DNA from: Gordonia neofelifaecis NRRL B-59395
GTDB taxonomy: Bacteria > Actinomycetota > Actinomycetes > Mycobacteriales > Mycobacteriaceae
Direction of reading: 5' to 3'
Length of the DNA stretch: 64,000 nucleotides
Assembly (NCBI RefSeq): GCF_000192435.1
Contig: NZ_AEUD01000013.1
Span: 85,425-149,424 of the forward strand
Part shown: piece after piece, positions 52,279-60,822 of the stretch
Layout of the letters: each line of letters begins with the position of its first letter
Numbering within the stretch: position 1 is the stretch's first letter
Notes under the pieces: generated by a model
Database searches by the model: none
The model's input: the letters and a program-made list of their open reading frames with translations, nothing else
Told to the model about the DNA's origin: nothing
Translations under genes and position numbers: made by a program

Positions 52279-53319
52279 CTACGAGTTCGACGCGGCGACA
52301 CGCACCTCGTCGAGGTCGGCGAAGAGTCCGCCGGCAGGCGTCGCCCGGCTGATCGCGTCGGCCGCGAGCACGACCGCCGCGGACGTCCAGCAGCTGCGCT
52401 CCACCGGCCACCGCTTCCCGTCCGCGAACACCAGACCCGTCCAGTAGGAGCCGTCGGGGTCGCGCAGATGCTGGATGGACTCGACCATGGCGACGGCGCG
52501 GTCGACGTCGCCGATCGCCTCCAGTGCGAGCGCCAGTTCGCTCGTCTCGGCACCGGTCACCCACGGTCGATGCCCGACGCAGCGGATGCCGAGTCCCGGC
52601 ACCACGAAGCGGTCCCACTCGGAGTCGATCAGTGCCCGGCCCTCGTCACCGCGCACCGGGCCACCGAGCACCGGGTAGTACCAGTCCATCGAATGCTCGC
52701 TCGGCGCGACGAACACCTCGTCGCGCCGGCCGAACGCCGCGGCGAGATCGGTCCGCGCCCGCTCCCACCCGGTGGCGTCGCCGTCTACCTCGCCGGCGAT
52801 CCGCAGCGCGCAGCAGAGCGCGGAGTAGATACTCGAGTTCCCGGTCAGCAGCGCGTCGTCGAACATCGCGCCCGTCGTGAAGTCCGCCGCCCAGCGGAAC
52901 GCGCCGTCGTCGCGCCGGAACATCAGGACGCGGTCGATCGCGGCGCGGACCGTCGGCCACATGCTCCAGAGGAAGGCCTCGTCGCCGGTTATCAGGTAGT
53001 GATGCCACACCCCGACGGCGATGTACGCGCAGAAGTTGCTGTCGACGCCCGGATCGACGACCCGACCGGCCCGCAGTTCGATCGGCCAGGATCCGTCGTG
53101 CCGCTGAGTGTGCGCCGACCACTCGTACGCGGCGCGCGCCTCGGCGAGATAGCCGCTCGCCGAGAGCGCCATCGCCGATTCGATGTGGTCCCACGGGTCG
53201 GTCTTGCCACCGGGGAACCACGGGAGCGCGCCGTCGGACTCCTGCATCCCGGCGATCGCGGCACCGGTGGCGCGCACCTGCTCACAGGTCAGCACGCCGG
53301 AGACGGACGGTACGACCAT
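52279..53319 (-). CDS. Alpha/alpha-barrel protein annotated in relatives as prenyltransferase-like
   Basis: 346 residues from the ATG at 53319. Repeated helix pairs with QxxDGxxxW-like repeats (MQESDGALPWF, QRHDGSWPIE, RRDDGAFRWAA, DPDGSYWTG) indicate an alpha/alpha toroid as in terpene cyclases, prenyltransferases and glycoside hydrolases. Without a DxDD or zinc site that I can identify, catalytic type is undecided; a glycosidase or lyase on a sugar polymer is equally possible. It is the last gene of the fprB-GT-methyltransferase run, two bases after the methyltransferase stop. Confidence 0.7.
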   Translation of the reverse strand: MVVPSVSGVLTCEQVRATGAAIAGMQESDGALPWFPGGKTDPWDHIESAMALSASGYLAEARAAYEWSAHTQRHDGSWPIELRAGRVVDPGVDSNFCAYIAVGVWHHYLITGDEAFLWSMWPTVRAAIDRVLMFRRDDGAFRWAADFTTGAMFDDALLTGNSSIYSALCCALRIAGEVDGDATGWERARTDLAAAFGRRDEVFVAPSEHSMDWYYPVLGGPVRGDEGRALIDSEWDRFVVPGLGIRCVGHRPWVTGAETSELALALEAIGDVDRAVAMVESIQHLRDPDGSYWTGLVFADGKRWPVERSCWTSAAVVLAADAISRATPAGGLFADLDEVRVAASNS

Positions 53320-53321
53320 CG

Positions 53322-54053
53322 CTACGCGGACTCCGCCAGCCGCGCGGGCTTGCGCAGGTAGATCGCCACCGACTTGCCGACCACCGGGTTCAGCAGCTGC
53401 TCCCCGACCCGCGTCACCCACGGCTTGCTCATCATGTCCCAGACCAGCATCTTGTGGTAGCCGCGGACCAGCGGATGCTCGTCGTTCTCCACGCCGACGG
53501 CGCACTTGAGCCACCAGTACGGCGCGTGCAGCGCATGCGCATGACCCGACCCGGTGACCTCAAGACCGGCGTCGGCGAGCTTCGCCGCCAGCTCCGACTC
53601 CCGGTAGATCCGGACGTGACCGCCCTCCACCTCGTGGTACTCGTCCGACAACGCCCAGCAGACCTTCTCCGGCCAGTACCGGGGCACGGTCACCGCGGCC
53701 AGACCGCCGGGCTTGAGGATGCGGACCATCTCAGCGATCGCCGCTGCGTCGTCCGGGATGTGCTCCAGGATCTCCGACATCAGTACGACGTCGAAGGTGT
53801 CATCGTCGTAGGGCAGGGCCAGCGCGTCGCCGACCTCCGTGCGCGCGATGCCCGACTCCGGGACTTCGCCCGCCGCGGCGAGTGCGCCGAACATCTCTGC
53901 GACGTCGGCCATGTCCTTCTCGTTCTGGTCGAACGCGATGACGTCCGCGCCGCGACGGAGCATCTCGTACGAGTGCCTGCCCTGGCCTGCGCCGATGTCG
54001 ATGACGCGGACGCCCGGTCCCACGTCGAGACGGTCGAAGTCCACAGTCAGCAC
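53322..54053 (-). CDS. Class I SAM-dependent methyltransferase
   Basis: 243 residues. SAM motif VIDIGAGQGRHSYEML near 18-33, acidic residue in VIAFDQNE, LPYDDDTFDVVLMSEILEHIPD (motifs II/III), and LKPGGLAAVTVPRY after it. This is a typical small-molecule or lipid O/C-methyltransferase (Methyltransf_11 type). Linked one base downstream of the glycosyltransferase, so it may methylate the sugar or lipid product. The substrate is unknown. Confidence 0.86.
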   Translation of the reverse strand: MLTVDFDRLDVGPGVRVIDIGAGQGRHSYEMLRRGADVIAFDQNEKDMADVAEMFGALAAAGEVPESGIARTEVGDALALPYDDDTFDVVLMSEILEHIPDDAAAIAEMVRILKPGGLAAVTVPRYWPEKVCWALSDEYHEVEGGHVRIYRESELAAKLADAGLEVTGSGHAHALHAPYWWLKCAVGVENDEHPLVRGYHKMLVWDMMSKPWVTRVGEQLLNPVVGKSVAIYLRKPARLAESA

Positions 54054-54054
54054 G

Positions 54055-55290
54055 TCAGTTCCCTTCTGCGACGGCGTCTACGGCCGCCTGGTATCGGTCG
54101 GCCGTCGCCTTGGCGACCGCCGACCAGCTGTATCGCCGAGTGGCCCGTTCCCGACCGCCCGCGCCGATCCGGGCGGCGAGGTCGGGGTCCTCGAGGAGTC
54201 GCAGCAACGCCTGCGCCAGAGCGCCGGCATCGCGCGGCGGCACCAACACGGCCGCCTCCTCGTCCTCTCCGACGACCTCGGGGATCGCCCCGGCGCGCGT
54301 GGCGACGAGCGGCGTCCCGCAGCTCATCGCCTCCACTGCGGGCAGTGAGAAACCCTCATACAGCGACGGCACGCAGGCCACCTCGGCACTGGCCAGCAGT
54401 CCGGCCAGCTCCGCATCGTCGAGCCCGGACACGACGGAGACTCGGTCGGCGATCGACAGTTCGTCGATGAGCCGGGCCGACGGCCCGTCGGGATCGAGCT
54501 TGGACACGAGGGTCAGGTGGACGTCGCGCTCGGCGGCGACCTTCGCGACCGCCTCGAGCAGGTACGACACTCCTTTGAGCGGCGCGTCGGCGCTCGCGAC
54601 GCAGACGATCCGGCCCGGCACCCGCTCACCGCGCGGCGCGTAGAGGTCGACGTCCACCCCGAGCGGAATGGTCGCGAGCGCACCCGGTGCGACGTGGAAT
54701 GCCTTCCGGATGTCCTGCTCACTGCTGTTGGAGACGGTCAGGAGCGACGGAATCCGGCGCGCCACTCGACCCTGCATCGCGAGGAACGAATGCCAGCGCC
54801 AGGCACTGATCTTCTTCAGTCCCTTCGCCGCCTTCACCGCGAGCGCACGGTCCTGGGTGATCGGATGATGAATCGTCGCGACGAGCGGGAAGCCCTGCCG
54901 CTTGATCGAGAGCAGTCCATATCCGAGGCACTGGTTGTCGTGGACCACGTCGAAGTCGTCCCGGCGACCGCGCAGCAGCCGTGCCATCCGCAGGCTGAAC
55001 GTCAGCGGCTCACCGAATGCCGCGGTCCACATGGCGGCCACTTCGAGCACGTCGATCCAGTCGCGGTATTCCCGGAGTCGGGGTGTCCGGAACGGCTCCG
55101 GCTCGCCGTACAGATCCAGGCTGGGCACCTTCGTGAGCCGGACGCCGTCGTCGAGTTCCGGGTACGGCTGGCCCGAGAACACCTCGACGTCGTGGCCGAG
55201 CGCGGCCAGTTCGCGCGAAAGGTGCCGGACGTAGACGCCCTGCCCACCGCAATGGGGTTTGCTGCGGTACGACAGCAGCGCGATCCGCAC
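54055..55290 (-). CDS. GT4-family glycosyltransferase
   Basis: 411 residues from GTG 55290, whose G is the last base of the preceding stop TAG. Two Rossmann halves: RIALLSYRSKPHCGGQGVYV at the start for acceptor binding, and in the C-terminal half VCVASADAPLKGVSYLLEA and the EX7E motif EGFSLPAVEAMSCGTPLV. It is a retaining transferase that uses a nucleotide-sugar donor. The next two genes, a methyltransferase and an alpha/alpha-barrel protein, suggest a glycolipid or polysaccharide. Confidence 0.89.
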   Translation of the reverse strand: MRIALLSYRSKPHCGGQGVYVRHLSRELAALGHDVEVFSGQPYPELDDGVRLTKVPSLDLYGEPEPFRTPRLREYRDWIDVLEVAAMWTAAFGEPLTFSLRMARLLRGRRDDFDVVHDNQCLGYGLLSIKRQGFPLVATIHHPITQDRALAVKAAKGLKKISAWRWHSFLAMQGRVARRIPSLLTVSNSSEQDIRKAFHVAPGALATIPLGVDVDLYAPRGERVPGRIVCVASADAPLKGVSYLLEAVAKVAAERDVHLTLVSKLDPDGPSARLIDELSIADRVSVVSGLDDAELAGLLASAEVACVPSLYEGFSLPAVEAMSCGTPLVATRAGAIPEVVGEDEEAAVLVPPRDAGALAQALLRLLEDPDLAARIGAGGRERATRRYSWSAVAKATADRYQAAVDAVAEGN

Positions 55291-56975
55291 TAGACGCCCT
55301 CGACGGGCTCGGCCCGGCCCGCGACGACCTTCATCTCGTCGATCGAGATGAACTTGACCCGCCGTCGGCCGGCCCCCGAACCCGCATCGCGCTCCGCGGA
55401 GTCGATGCGCTTCCACCCGGACAGATCCACGCGGTGCGCACCGCGGCCCTCGACCAGCGCGGCGACATCGGAGCTGTCGACCGTCGGTGCGCCCAGGAGT
55501 CCGTTCGCGAAGTCCGCCAGAATCGCAGCGGCCGCCTCCTCGCCGCACAGCCGGTTGCGGCCGATGCCTCCGGTGGGTCCGCGCTTGATCCAGCCTGCGA
55601 CGAACACCCCGGGCAACGGATCGCCCGCGGGTCCGTCGAGCACGCGGCTGTCGGCGTTGGGCACCACGGACCGGCCGTCGTCGAACGGGAGATCCTTGAT
55701 CGGCCTGCTGCGGTAGCCGATGGAGCGGACGATCAACCCCGCGTCGAGCTGCGAGGTCTCGTCGGTCTGCTCGATCTTCCCGCCGCCGATGTAGCGGTTG
55801 CGGACCAGATTCAGCCCGGTCGCCGCGCCGTCGTCGTCGCCGATGATCTCGACCGGCGAGGTGAGGAACGTGAACACGATACGGCGGTTGCCGTCCGTCT
55901 GCGGCTTGGCCGCGAACTCCTCAGCCAGGCGGATCTTGGTGGCGATCACCGAGTCCAGCGAGTCATCGGCGAGCGCCGCGGCCGCCTCCTCGGACAGCGT
56001 CAGCTCCGCGTCGTCGATCACGATGTCGACGCCCTCGAGGTCGGCCAGCGAGACGAACTCGCCGTTCGTGAAAGCGCCGTGTTCGATCCCCCGACGGCCG
56101 ACGACGACCACTTCGCGGACCTTCGACGCGCGCAACACCTCGAGGGCGTGGTCGGCGATGTCGGTCGAGGCGAGCTCATCGGGGTCGGTGACCAGGATGC
56201 GCGCGACGTCGAGCGCGACGTTGCCGTTGCCGATCACCACGGCGCGCTCGCCGCTCAGATCGAAGGTGCGGTCGGCGTAGTCGGGATGCCCGTTGTACCA
56301 GGCCACGAAGTCGGTCGCGGCGATCGAGCCGTCCAGATCCTCTCCCGGGATGTCGAGCCTGCGGTCGTTCGCGGCCCCGACCGCGTACAGCACCGCTCCG
56401 TAGCGCTCGCGCAGCTCGTCGTGCGTGATGTGGGTGCCCACCTCGACGCCGAGGTGATAGGTGAAGTTCCGCTTCTTCTCGACCGCCGCGAACGTCTCCT
56501 CGACGCCCTTGGTCTGCGCGTGGTCCGGCGCGACGCCCGCGCGCACCAGCCCGTACGGCGTCGGCAGGCGGTCGAACATGTCGACCCGCACCTGAGCCTT
56601 CTTGACCAGTTCCTGCGCGGCGTAGAACGCGGCGGGGCCGGCGCCGACGATGGCGACGCGCAGTTCCTCGTCCGGCAGCTTCGGAGCCTTCGGATGCCGC
56701 ACCAGGCCGCCCTCGACGTCGTGGTCCTTGTAGTAGTCCGCGTTGATCTGCAGGAAGGGCTCTTCCTTCTCCGGCAGCTGATCGTCCGGGTAGATCGCGC
56801 TCACCGGGCATTCGTCGATGCACGCACCGCAGTCGATGCACGTCTCCGGGTCGATGTAGAGCATCTCGGCTGTCAGGAAATCCGGTTCATCCGGAGTCGG
56901 ATGAATGCAGTTGACCGGGCAGACGGCCACGCAGGAACCATCGTTACAGCACGACCTCGTGATTACGTGCGTCAT
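55290..56975 (-). CDS. fprB: Ferredoxin-fused NADPH:ferredoxin reductase
   Basis: 561 residues from the ATG at 56975 with a GGAGGGA site. The N-terminal ferredoxin part has CCNDGSCVAVCPVNCIH and CIDCGACIDECPVSA clusters. An adrenodoxin reductase-like FAD/NADPH part has VGAGPAAFYAAQEL near 111, PTPYGLVRAGVAPDH, IGNGNVALDVARIL near 248 and the C-terminal GWIKRGPTGGIGRNR. This matches M. tuberculosis FprB (Rv0886). It would feed electrons to ferredoxins and P450s, possibly including the operon at 28-32 kb. First gene of the glycosyltransferase run. Confidence 0.92.
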   Translation of the reverse strand: MTHVITRSCCNDGSCVAVCPVNCIHPTPDEPDFLTAEMLYIDPETCIDCGACIDECPVSAIYPDDQLPEKEEPFLQINADYYKDHDVEGGLVRHPKAPKLPDEELRVAIVGAGPAAFYAAQELVKKAQVRVDMFDRLPTPYGLVRAGVAPDHAQTKGVEETFAAVEKKRNFTYHLGVEVGTHITHDELRERYGAVLYAVGAANDRRLDIPGEDLDGSIAATDFVAWYNGHPDYADRTFDLSGERAVVIGNGNVALDVARILVTDPDELASTDIADHALEVLRASKVREVVVVGRRGIEHGAFTNGEFVSLADLEGVDIVIDDAELTLSEEAAAALADDSLDSVIATKIRLAEEFAAKPQTDGNRRIVFTFLTSPVEIIGDDDGAATGLNLVRNRYIGGGKIEQTDETSQLDAGLIVRSIGYRSRPIKDLPFDDGRSVVPNADSRVLDGPAGDPLPGVFVAGWIKRGPTGGIGRNRLCGEEAAAAILADFANGLLGAPTVDSSDVAALVEGRGAHRVDLSGWKRIDSAERDAGSGAGRRRVKFISIDEMKVVAGRAEPVEGV

Positions 56976-57104
56976 CTGGGACTTCCCTCCGAACGTCAAG
57001 GGTGAACGTGTTCTAGTTTCTTCGAGAGTACCGTATCGAAGGTCACATCTTCGTCACGACCGCAGCCTATCCCTCACCTCGAGGAACCGGAGGAGTCCGC
57101 CCCG

Positions 57105-57920
57105 ATGACAGCACCGCAGACGTACCAGGCGATGGCCGACAGGAAGGCCGGCGCGAAGTACTTCACGGCAGACTATCGGGTGCGCACCGGCGACATCGAT
57201 CAGGACATGCGAGTGCGGCTCGACGGGATCGCCAGGTTCCTCCAAGACGTCGCCAACGACAACATCGCCGTGCTCCCGTTCGCCGAGACCGACCCGTTCT
57301 GGATCATCCGGCGGACGGTGATCGACGTGCTCGAACCGATCACCTGGCCGTCGGACTTCGAGGTGGAGCGCTGGTGCGGAGCGTTGTCGACACGCTGGAC
57401 CAACATGCGGGTCCGCATCAAGGCGACCAGCGGAACCAACCGCTTCAACCCGGAGCCGCGGCCGGACGGCCTCGTGGAGACCGAGGCGTTCTGGATCAAC
57501 ATGACAGAGCAGGGCATGCCCGCCCGGATCAGCGATCTGGCGATGGAGACGCTGACCGCCATGACCGACGAGCACCGACTCAAGTGGAAGGCGATGAATC
57601 CCGGCACCGCGCCTGCGCCCGAGGACCTCGACCTCCCCGATCGCGAACACGTGCTTCGCATCACCGACTTCGACCCGTTCAAGCACCTCAACAATGCCGC
57701 GTACTTCGAGGCCGTCGAAGACGAGCTCGTCGATCACGCCGACCTCCTCGACCGGCCGCATCGCGCGATCATCGAGTACCTGCGCCCGATCACACCGGGC
57801 ACTCGGGTGGTCGTGCGCAGGCAGCGCCTCGACGACGCGCTGCTGGTGTGGCTGATGACCCCGAACGACGCGGGCGAACTTCAGGTCGCCGCGTCCGTCT
57901 CGGTGTCCCGGATCCCCTGA
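57105..57920 (+). CDS. Acyl-ACP thioesterase (hotdog, FatA-type)
   Basis: 271 residues with two hotdog domains. The N-terminal one has KYFTADYRVRTGDIDQDMRVRL and the second DFDPFKHLNNAAYFEAVEDEL, including the N-x-H-type catalytic region (HLNN). This matches the plant-type acyl-ACP thioesterase family in actinobacteria. It would release fatty acids from acyl-ACP or hydrolyse acyl-CoA. Single gene divergent from fprB. Confidence 0.85.
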   Translation: MTAPQTYQAMADRKAGAKYFTADYRVRTGDIDQDMRVRLDGIARFLQDVANDNIAVLPFAETDPFWIIRRTVIDVLEPITWPSDFEVERWCGALSTRWTNMRVRIKATSGTNRFNPEPRPDGLVETEAFWINMTEQGMPARISDLAMETLTAMTDEHRLKWKAMNPGTAPAPEDLDLPDREHVLRITDFDPFKHLNNAAYFEAVEDELVDHADLLDRPHRAIIEYLRPITPGTRVVVRRQRLDDALLVWLMTPNDAGELQVAASVSVSRIP

Positions 57921-57993
57921 CGACCCCAGTCCCCTCCCCCTCGGCCGGTCGAGACGCCCACCCCAGCCCTCCTCAGGTTGATCGCCAAGTGCT

Positions 57994-58038
57994 TGTGCCG
58001 TTGAGCGTGACCACCTGGCGGTCACGCTCAACGGCACA
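57994..58038. terminator. Bidirectional hairpin with core TGACCACCTGGCGGTCA
   Basis: TGTGCCGTTGAGCGTGACC (57994-58012) pairs exactly with 58020-58038 over a 7-nt loop. It lies between the convergent stops at 57920 and 58059. Its centre matches the hairpin at 44493 but the outer arms differ. Confidence 0.8.
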
Positions 58039-58058
58039 GCGGCTCCACGAGGTCCGGG

Positions 58059-58604
58059 TCAGTTCGCGCCCGTCAGGATCAGCTCCATCAACTTGATCGG
58101 CCCCGCGCACGGGTCTCCGGGCTGCGCGGCCTCCGGCTCCACCCACCAGGTGAAGATGCCGCCCGCGGGCGACTTCGCGGTGACACCGCACACCTGCGGG
58201 CGCTTCGGATCACGCTGGGTGAACGCAGCCTGGCTCTGCACCGAGATGTTCTCGGTGGTGAAGCCCAGGTTCTGCGCGGTCTCCTTCTCCAGGTTGTAGT
58301 CGCCCCACTCGAACCAGTTGAACGTGACGTCGATCTGCTGGGGCTGCACGATCCACCGACAGTTGGCGCCGAAGAAGTTCGATTCGGCCGTCGTTCCGCC
58401 GACGGCCTTCGCGATCGTCGACGACGGCAGCACCTCGCACTCGGCCAGCAGCTTGTCGAACTGATCGGTGTCGACGTGCCCCTTGTCCGTGCCGACGGCG
58501 CGCCCTTCGCGCACCGCCTCGCCGTCGACAGTGCACGCGGCCAGCGTGATACCGACGGCCAGTACGGCCACGATCACCGCGATACCCCTGCGGACTGCGA
58601 TCAT
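58059..58604 (-). CDS. DUF3558-type lipoprotein
   Basis: 181 residues. Signal MIAVRRGIAVIVAVLAVGITLAAC ends in an LAAC lipobox, so the mature chain is lipid-anchored. DUF3558 features are LLAECEVLPSSTIAKAV, FFGANCRWIV and WWVEPEAA, with cysteines likely paired. The function of the family is unknown; related mycobacterial proteins are cell-surface. Its ATG overlaps the stop of the upstream S4-lipoprotein gene (ATGA). Confidence 0.83.
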   Translation of the reverse strand: MIAVRRGIAVIVAVLAVGITLAACTVDGEAVREGRAVGTDKGHVDTDQFDKLLAECEVLPSSTIAKAVGGTTAESNFFGANCRWIVQPQQIDVTFNWFEWGDYNLEKETAQNLGFTTENISVQSQAAFTQRDPKRPQVCGVTAKSPAGGIFTWWVEPEAAQPGDPCAGPIKLMELILTGAN

Positions 58605-59473
58605 GACGCCCCCTTCACAACCTTCTCGGTGATCCGCTTGGCCGCGCCGCAGAGTTGGTCCTGATTGATCGTCGGTCCGGTGGCCGGACTGCTCGGCGAA
58701 GCCAGCGAGATCTCGATGAAGTCAGCGTCCCAGGCGATCGCCGTCTCACAGATGCCCTCGGTATGAGCGATGAAGCCCGGCTGACCGTCGACCTCGTAGT
58801 CCTGGGTGCTGTCACGACTCAGCTGCTCGGTGCCGCGCTCGCGGCCGATCGGCGACCCGCGGTACCAGTTGAACGAGACCGACCCGTTCCGCTGCGCGTC
58901 GGCACGCCACTCGCAGGTGGAGGTGTTGTCGATCGCGAGCTTGAGTCCCGGCATCCCCGACATCGACACGACGTCGTCGACGGTCAGTCCCCCGCACCGC
59001 GCGAACTGCGGTCCACTGCCCGCCTTCGGCGTCTCGGTGGCTCCGGCCTCGTCGCCGCCACCGTTCGACGAGCACCCCGCCAGAAGCAGTGCCGTAGCGG
59101 CGAGAACAAGCATCGCGCCGGACCGGAACTGATCGAGCTGACGGCGCTCACGCTTAGTGGGTCGGCCCGCACCGCGGTCACGTCGTGGCAGGCTGGCGAG
59201 CACCTCGCGGGGCGGCGGGGGCGGGCTGTGGTCGATGAAGCACTCCGCAGCCGCCGGCGCCGAGACCCGCTTGCTGATGAGCCTGGTGACTTCGACGATG
59301 CGCTCGCGGCCGCCCAGCCGGACGGTGACCCGGTCGCCGACCGAGACCGGCGCGGCAGCTTTGGCGGTGACGCCGTTCAACTGAACGTGTCCGGCACGGC
59401 ACGCCGCACCCGCCGCCGACCGCGTCTTGGTGAGCCGGATCGACCAGATCCAGCTGTCGATGCGCGTCGCCAT
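58601..59473 (-). CDS. S4 RNA-binding protein fused in frame to a DUF3558-type lipoprotein
   Basis: 290 residues from the ATG at 59473 with a GGAAGGGGAG site. Residues 1-117 form a complete small S4/Hsp15-like protein (MATRIDSWIWSIRLTKTRSA, CRAGHVQLNG, GRPTKRERRQLDQFR). There is no stop: the frame runs into SGAMLVLAATALLLAGCSS, a lipobox signal with cysteine at 134, and then a DUF3558 domain (ARCGGLTVDDVVSMSG). An ATG at 59113 (residue 121) could be the real lipoprotein start. One part is cytoplasmic, the other exported. See findings. Confidence 0.8.
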   Translation of the reverse strand: MATRIDSWIWSIRLTKTRSAAGAACRAGHVQLNGVTAKAAAPVSVGDRVTVRLGGRERIVEVTRLISKRVSAPAAAECFIDHSPPPPPREVLASLPRRDRGAGRPTKRERRQLDQFRSGAMLVLAATALLLAGCSSNGGGDEAGATETPKAGSGPQFARCGGLTVDDVVSMSGMPGLKLAIDNTSTCEWRADAQRNGSVSFNWYRGSPIGRERGTEQLSRDSTQDYEVDGQPGFIAHTEGICETAIAWDADFIEISLASPSSPATGPTINQDQLCGAAKRITEKVVKGAS

Positions 59474-59552
59474 CGCTCCCCTTCCGTCACGAGGTCCGCC
59501 GGGCCGTTCTCGGCTCCCACAGTAATCTCCGCCGCCGACATCCCGCGGCGCA

Positions 59553-59597
59553 GACGACGATGCCCGGAACCTGAAGCAGGTTCCGGGCATCGTCGTC
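59553..59597. terminator. Hairpin terminator downstream of the SHOCT gene
   Basis: 59553-59573 (GACGACGATGCCCGG...) pairs exactly with 59577-59597 over a 3-nt AAG loop. It begins 11 nt beyond the SHOCT gene stop in its reading direction, and separates it from the S4 gene. Confidence 0.8.
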
Positions 59598-59607
59598 GCG
59601 ATTCAAC

Positions 59608-59997
59608 TCAGGATGCGAGAGCCTTCGCCTTGAGGGCCTCGTACTCCTCCTGGGTGATGGTGCCCGCGTCGAGCAGCGACTTCGCGGTCGCGATGTCAGC
59701 GGCAGGCGAGGCCTTGCCCGCGGCGTTCCGGATGTACTCCTGGCTCGCCTTGTCCGCGGCGACGGCGGCGGCCTGGCCACGCTCAGCCATCCCGCGCCCG
59801 CGCGCGATCAGGTACACGAACGCCGTCAGGTATGGAATCACGATCAGGAAGATGATCCAGACGACCTTCCATCCGGCAGACAGCTTGTGATCACGGAACA
59901 GGTCCGTCAGGACCATGAACAGCACCATCAGGTACGCGATGAACGCGAACACGAGCAGCGTGTACCAGATGACGTTCCAGAACGAGCTCCAGTCCAT
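59608..59997 (-). CDS. PLDc_N and SHOCT domain small membrane protein
   Basis: 129 residues from the ATG at 59997 (a GTG at 60009 is also in frame). Two hydrophobic helices with the PLDc_N pattern (WYTLLVFAFIAYLMVLFMVL and WKVVWIIFLIVIPYLTAFVYL) precede an alanine-rich helix and a C-terminal SHOCT motif (AKSLLDAGTITQEEYEALKAKAL). Such proteins are short membrane regulators of unknown role. A separate single gene ended by the 59553 hairpin. Confidence 0.82.
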   Translation of the reverse strand: MDWSSFWNVIWYTLLVFAFIAYLMVLFMVLTDLFRDHKLSAGWKVVWIIFLIVIPYLTAFVYLIARGRGMAERGQAAAVAADKASQEYIRNAAGKASPAADIATAKSLLDAGTITQEEYEALKAKALAS

Positions 59998-60311
59998 TTG
60001 GGGACCCACTTTCTTAGTTGGACGTCAATCGTATCCACAGGGCGCAGTCGGCCACGACCGGCATCACCCGTAGAGGACTATCGTCTCCGATCCACGGCTC
60101 ATCCGCCGAAGGACGACACGAACGACACTTCGGTGATGTCCATCACAAATTCGCCGGACCACGCGGACGGCACCCGACGCCGTCGCGCCCGGATGCCCGT
60201 CCACTGCCCGCTTCGAAGGAACAAAGTCCCTGGTAGGGGATTCGACTGAGCGTTTTGGCTACGCTACCGTAATGTCCGTCGCCGACCGCAACATCCAGGA
60301 GTAGTTCAACA
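59998..60311. other. Intergenic region of about 310 nt between SHOCT and flavodoxin genes
   Basis: I find no reading frame with coding character or palindromic RNA element. It should hold two divergent promoters. For the flavodoxin gene a TTGGCTACGCTACCGTAATG string (60255-60274) is a possible -10 region, about 40 nt before the ATG. Confidence 0.4.
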
Positions 60312-60764
60312 ATGTCAGCTGTCATCCTCTACGGCACCGAAACCGGCACGGGCGAGCTCGTCGCCGACGCGATCGCAGACGTTCTGGCTGCCGATCACGA
60401 TCCGTCGATCTACGACATGGCGGAGTACGAGGTCGAGGATCTCAGCACCGACGACTTCCTGGTGGTCGTGTGCTCCACCTACGGCGAGGGCGAGCTGCCG
60501 TCCAGCGCCCTCCCCTTCGCCGACGAACTCGACGAGATCAAGCCCGATCTGAGCGGCCTGCGCTTCGCGGTCTTCGGCATGGGCGACACCGTGTACGGGG
60601 ACACCTACAACAAGGGCGGCGAGATCATGGCCGCCAAGCTCACCGAGCTCGGTGCGGTTCAGGTCGGCGAGCACTTCCGTCACGACGCGTCGTCGGCAGT
60701 GAAGCCCGCGAAGGCCGCCGAGGAGTGGGCGGCCGCTCTGCCCGCTCTCATCGAGCAGGACTGA
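60312..60764 (+). CDS. Flavodoxin (MioC-like)
   Basis: 150 residues. The FMN phosphate loop YGTETGTGELVA near residue 7-18, the aromatic STYGEGELPSS loop and VFGMGDTVYGDTYNKGG complete a flavodoxin fold close to MioC-type proteins. It carries single electrons in the cytoplasm. Whether it serves the P450s here or another acceptor is unknown. Terminated by the hairpin at 60788. Confidence 0.9.
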   Translation: MSAVILYGTETGTGELVADAIADVLAADHDPSIYDMAEYEVEDLSTDDFLVVVCSTYGEGELPSSALPFADELDEIKPDLSGLRFAVFGMGDTVYGDTYNKGGEIMAAKLTELGAVQVGEHFRHDASSAVKPAKAAEEWAAALPALIEQD

Positions 60765-60787
60765 GTCCGCCACATCATCAGCCTCCG

Positions 60788-60816
60788 TGCCCGGTCCCGC
60801 ATCGCGGGGCCGGGCA
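60788..60816. terminator. Bidirectional hairpin after flavodoxin
   Basis: TGCCCGGTCCCGC (60788-60800), ATC loop, then 60804-60816 pairs with one T-G wobble. It is between the convergent stops at 60764 and 60823. Confidence 0.75.
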
Positions 60817-60822
60817 TTGTCG

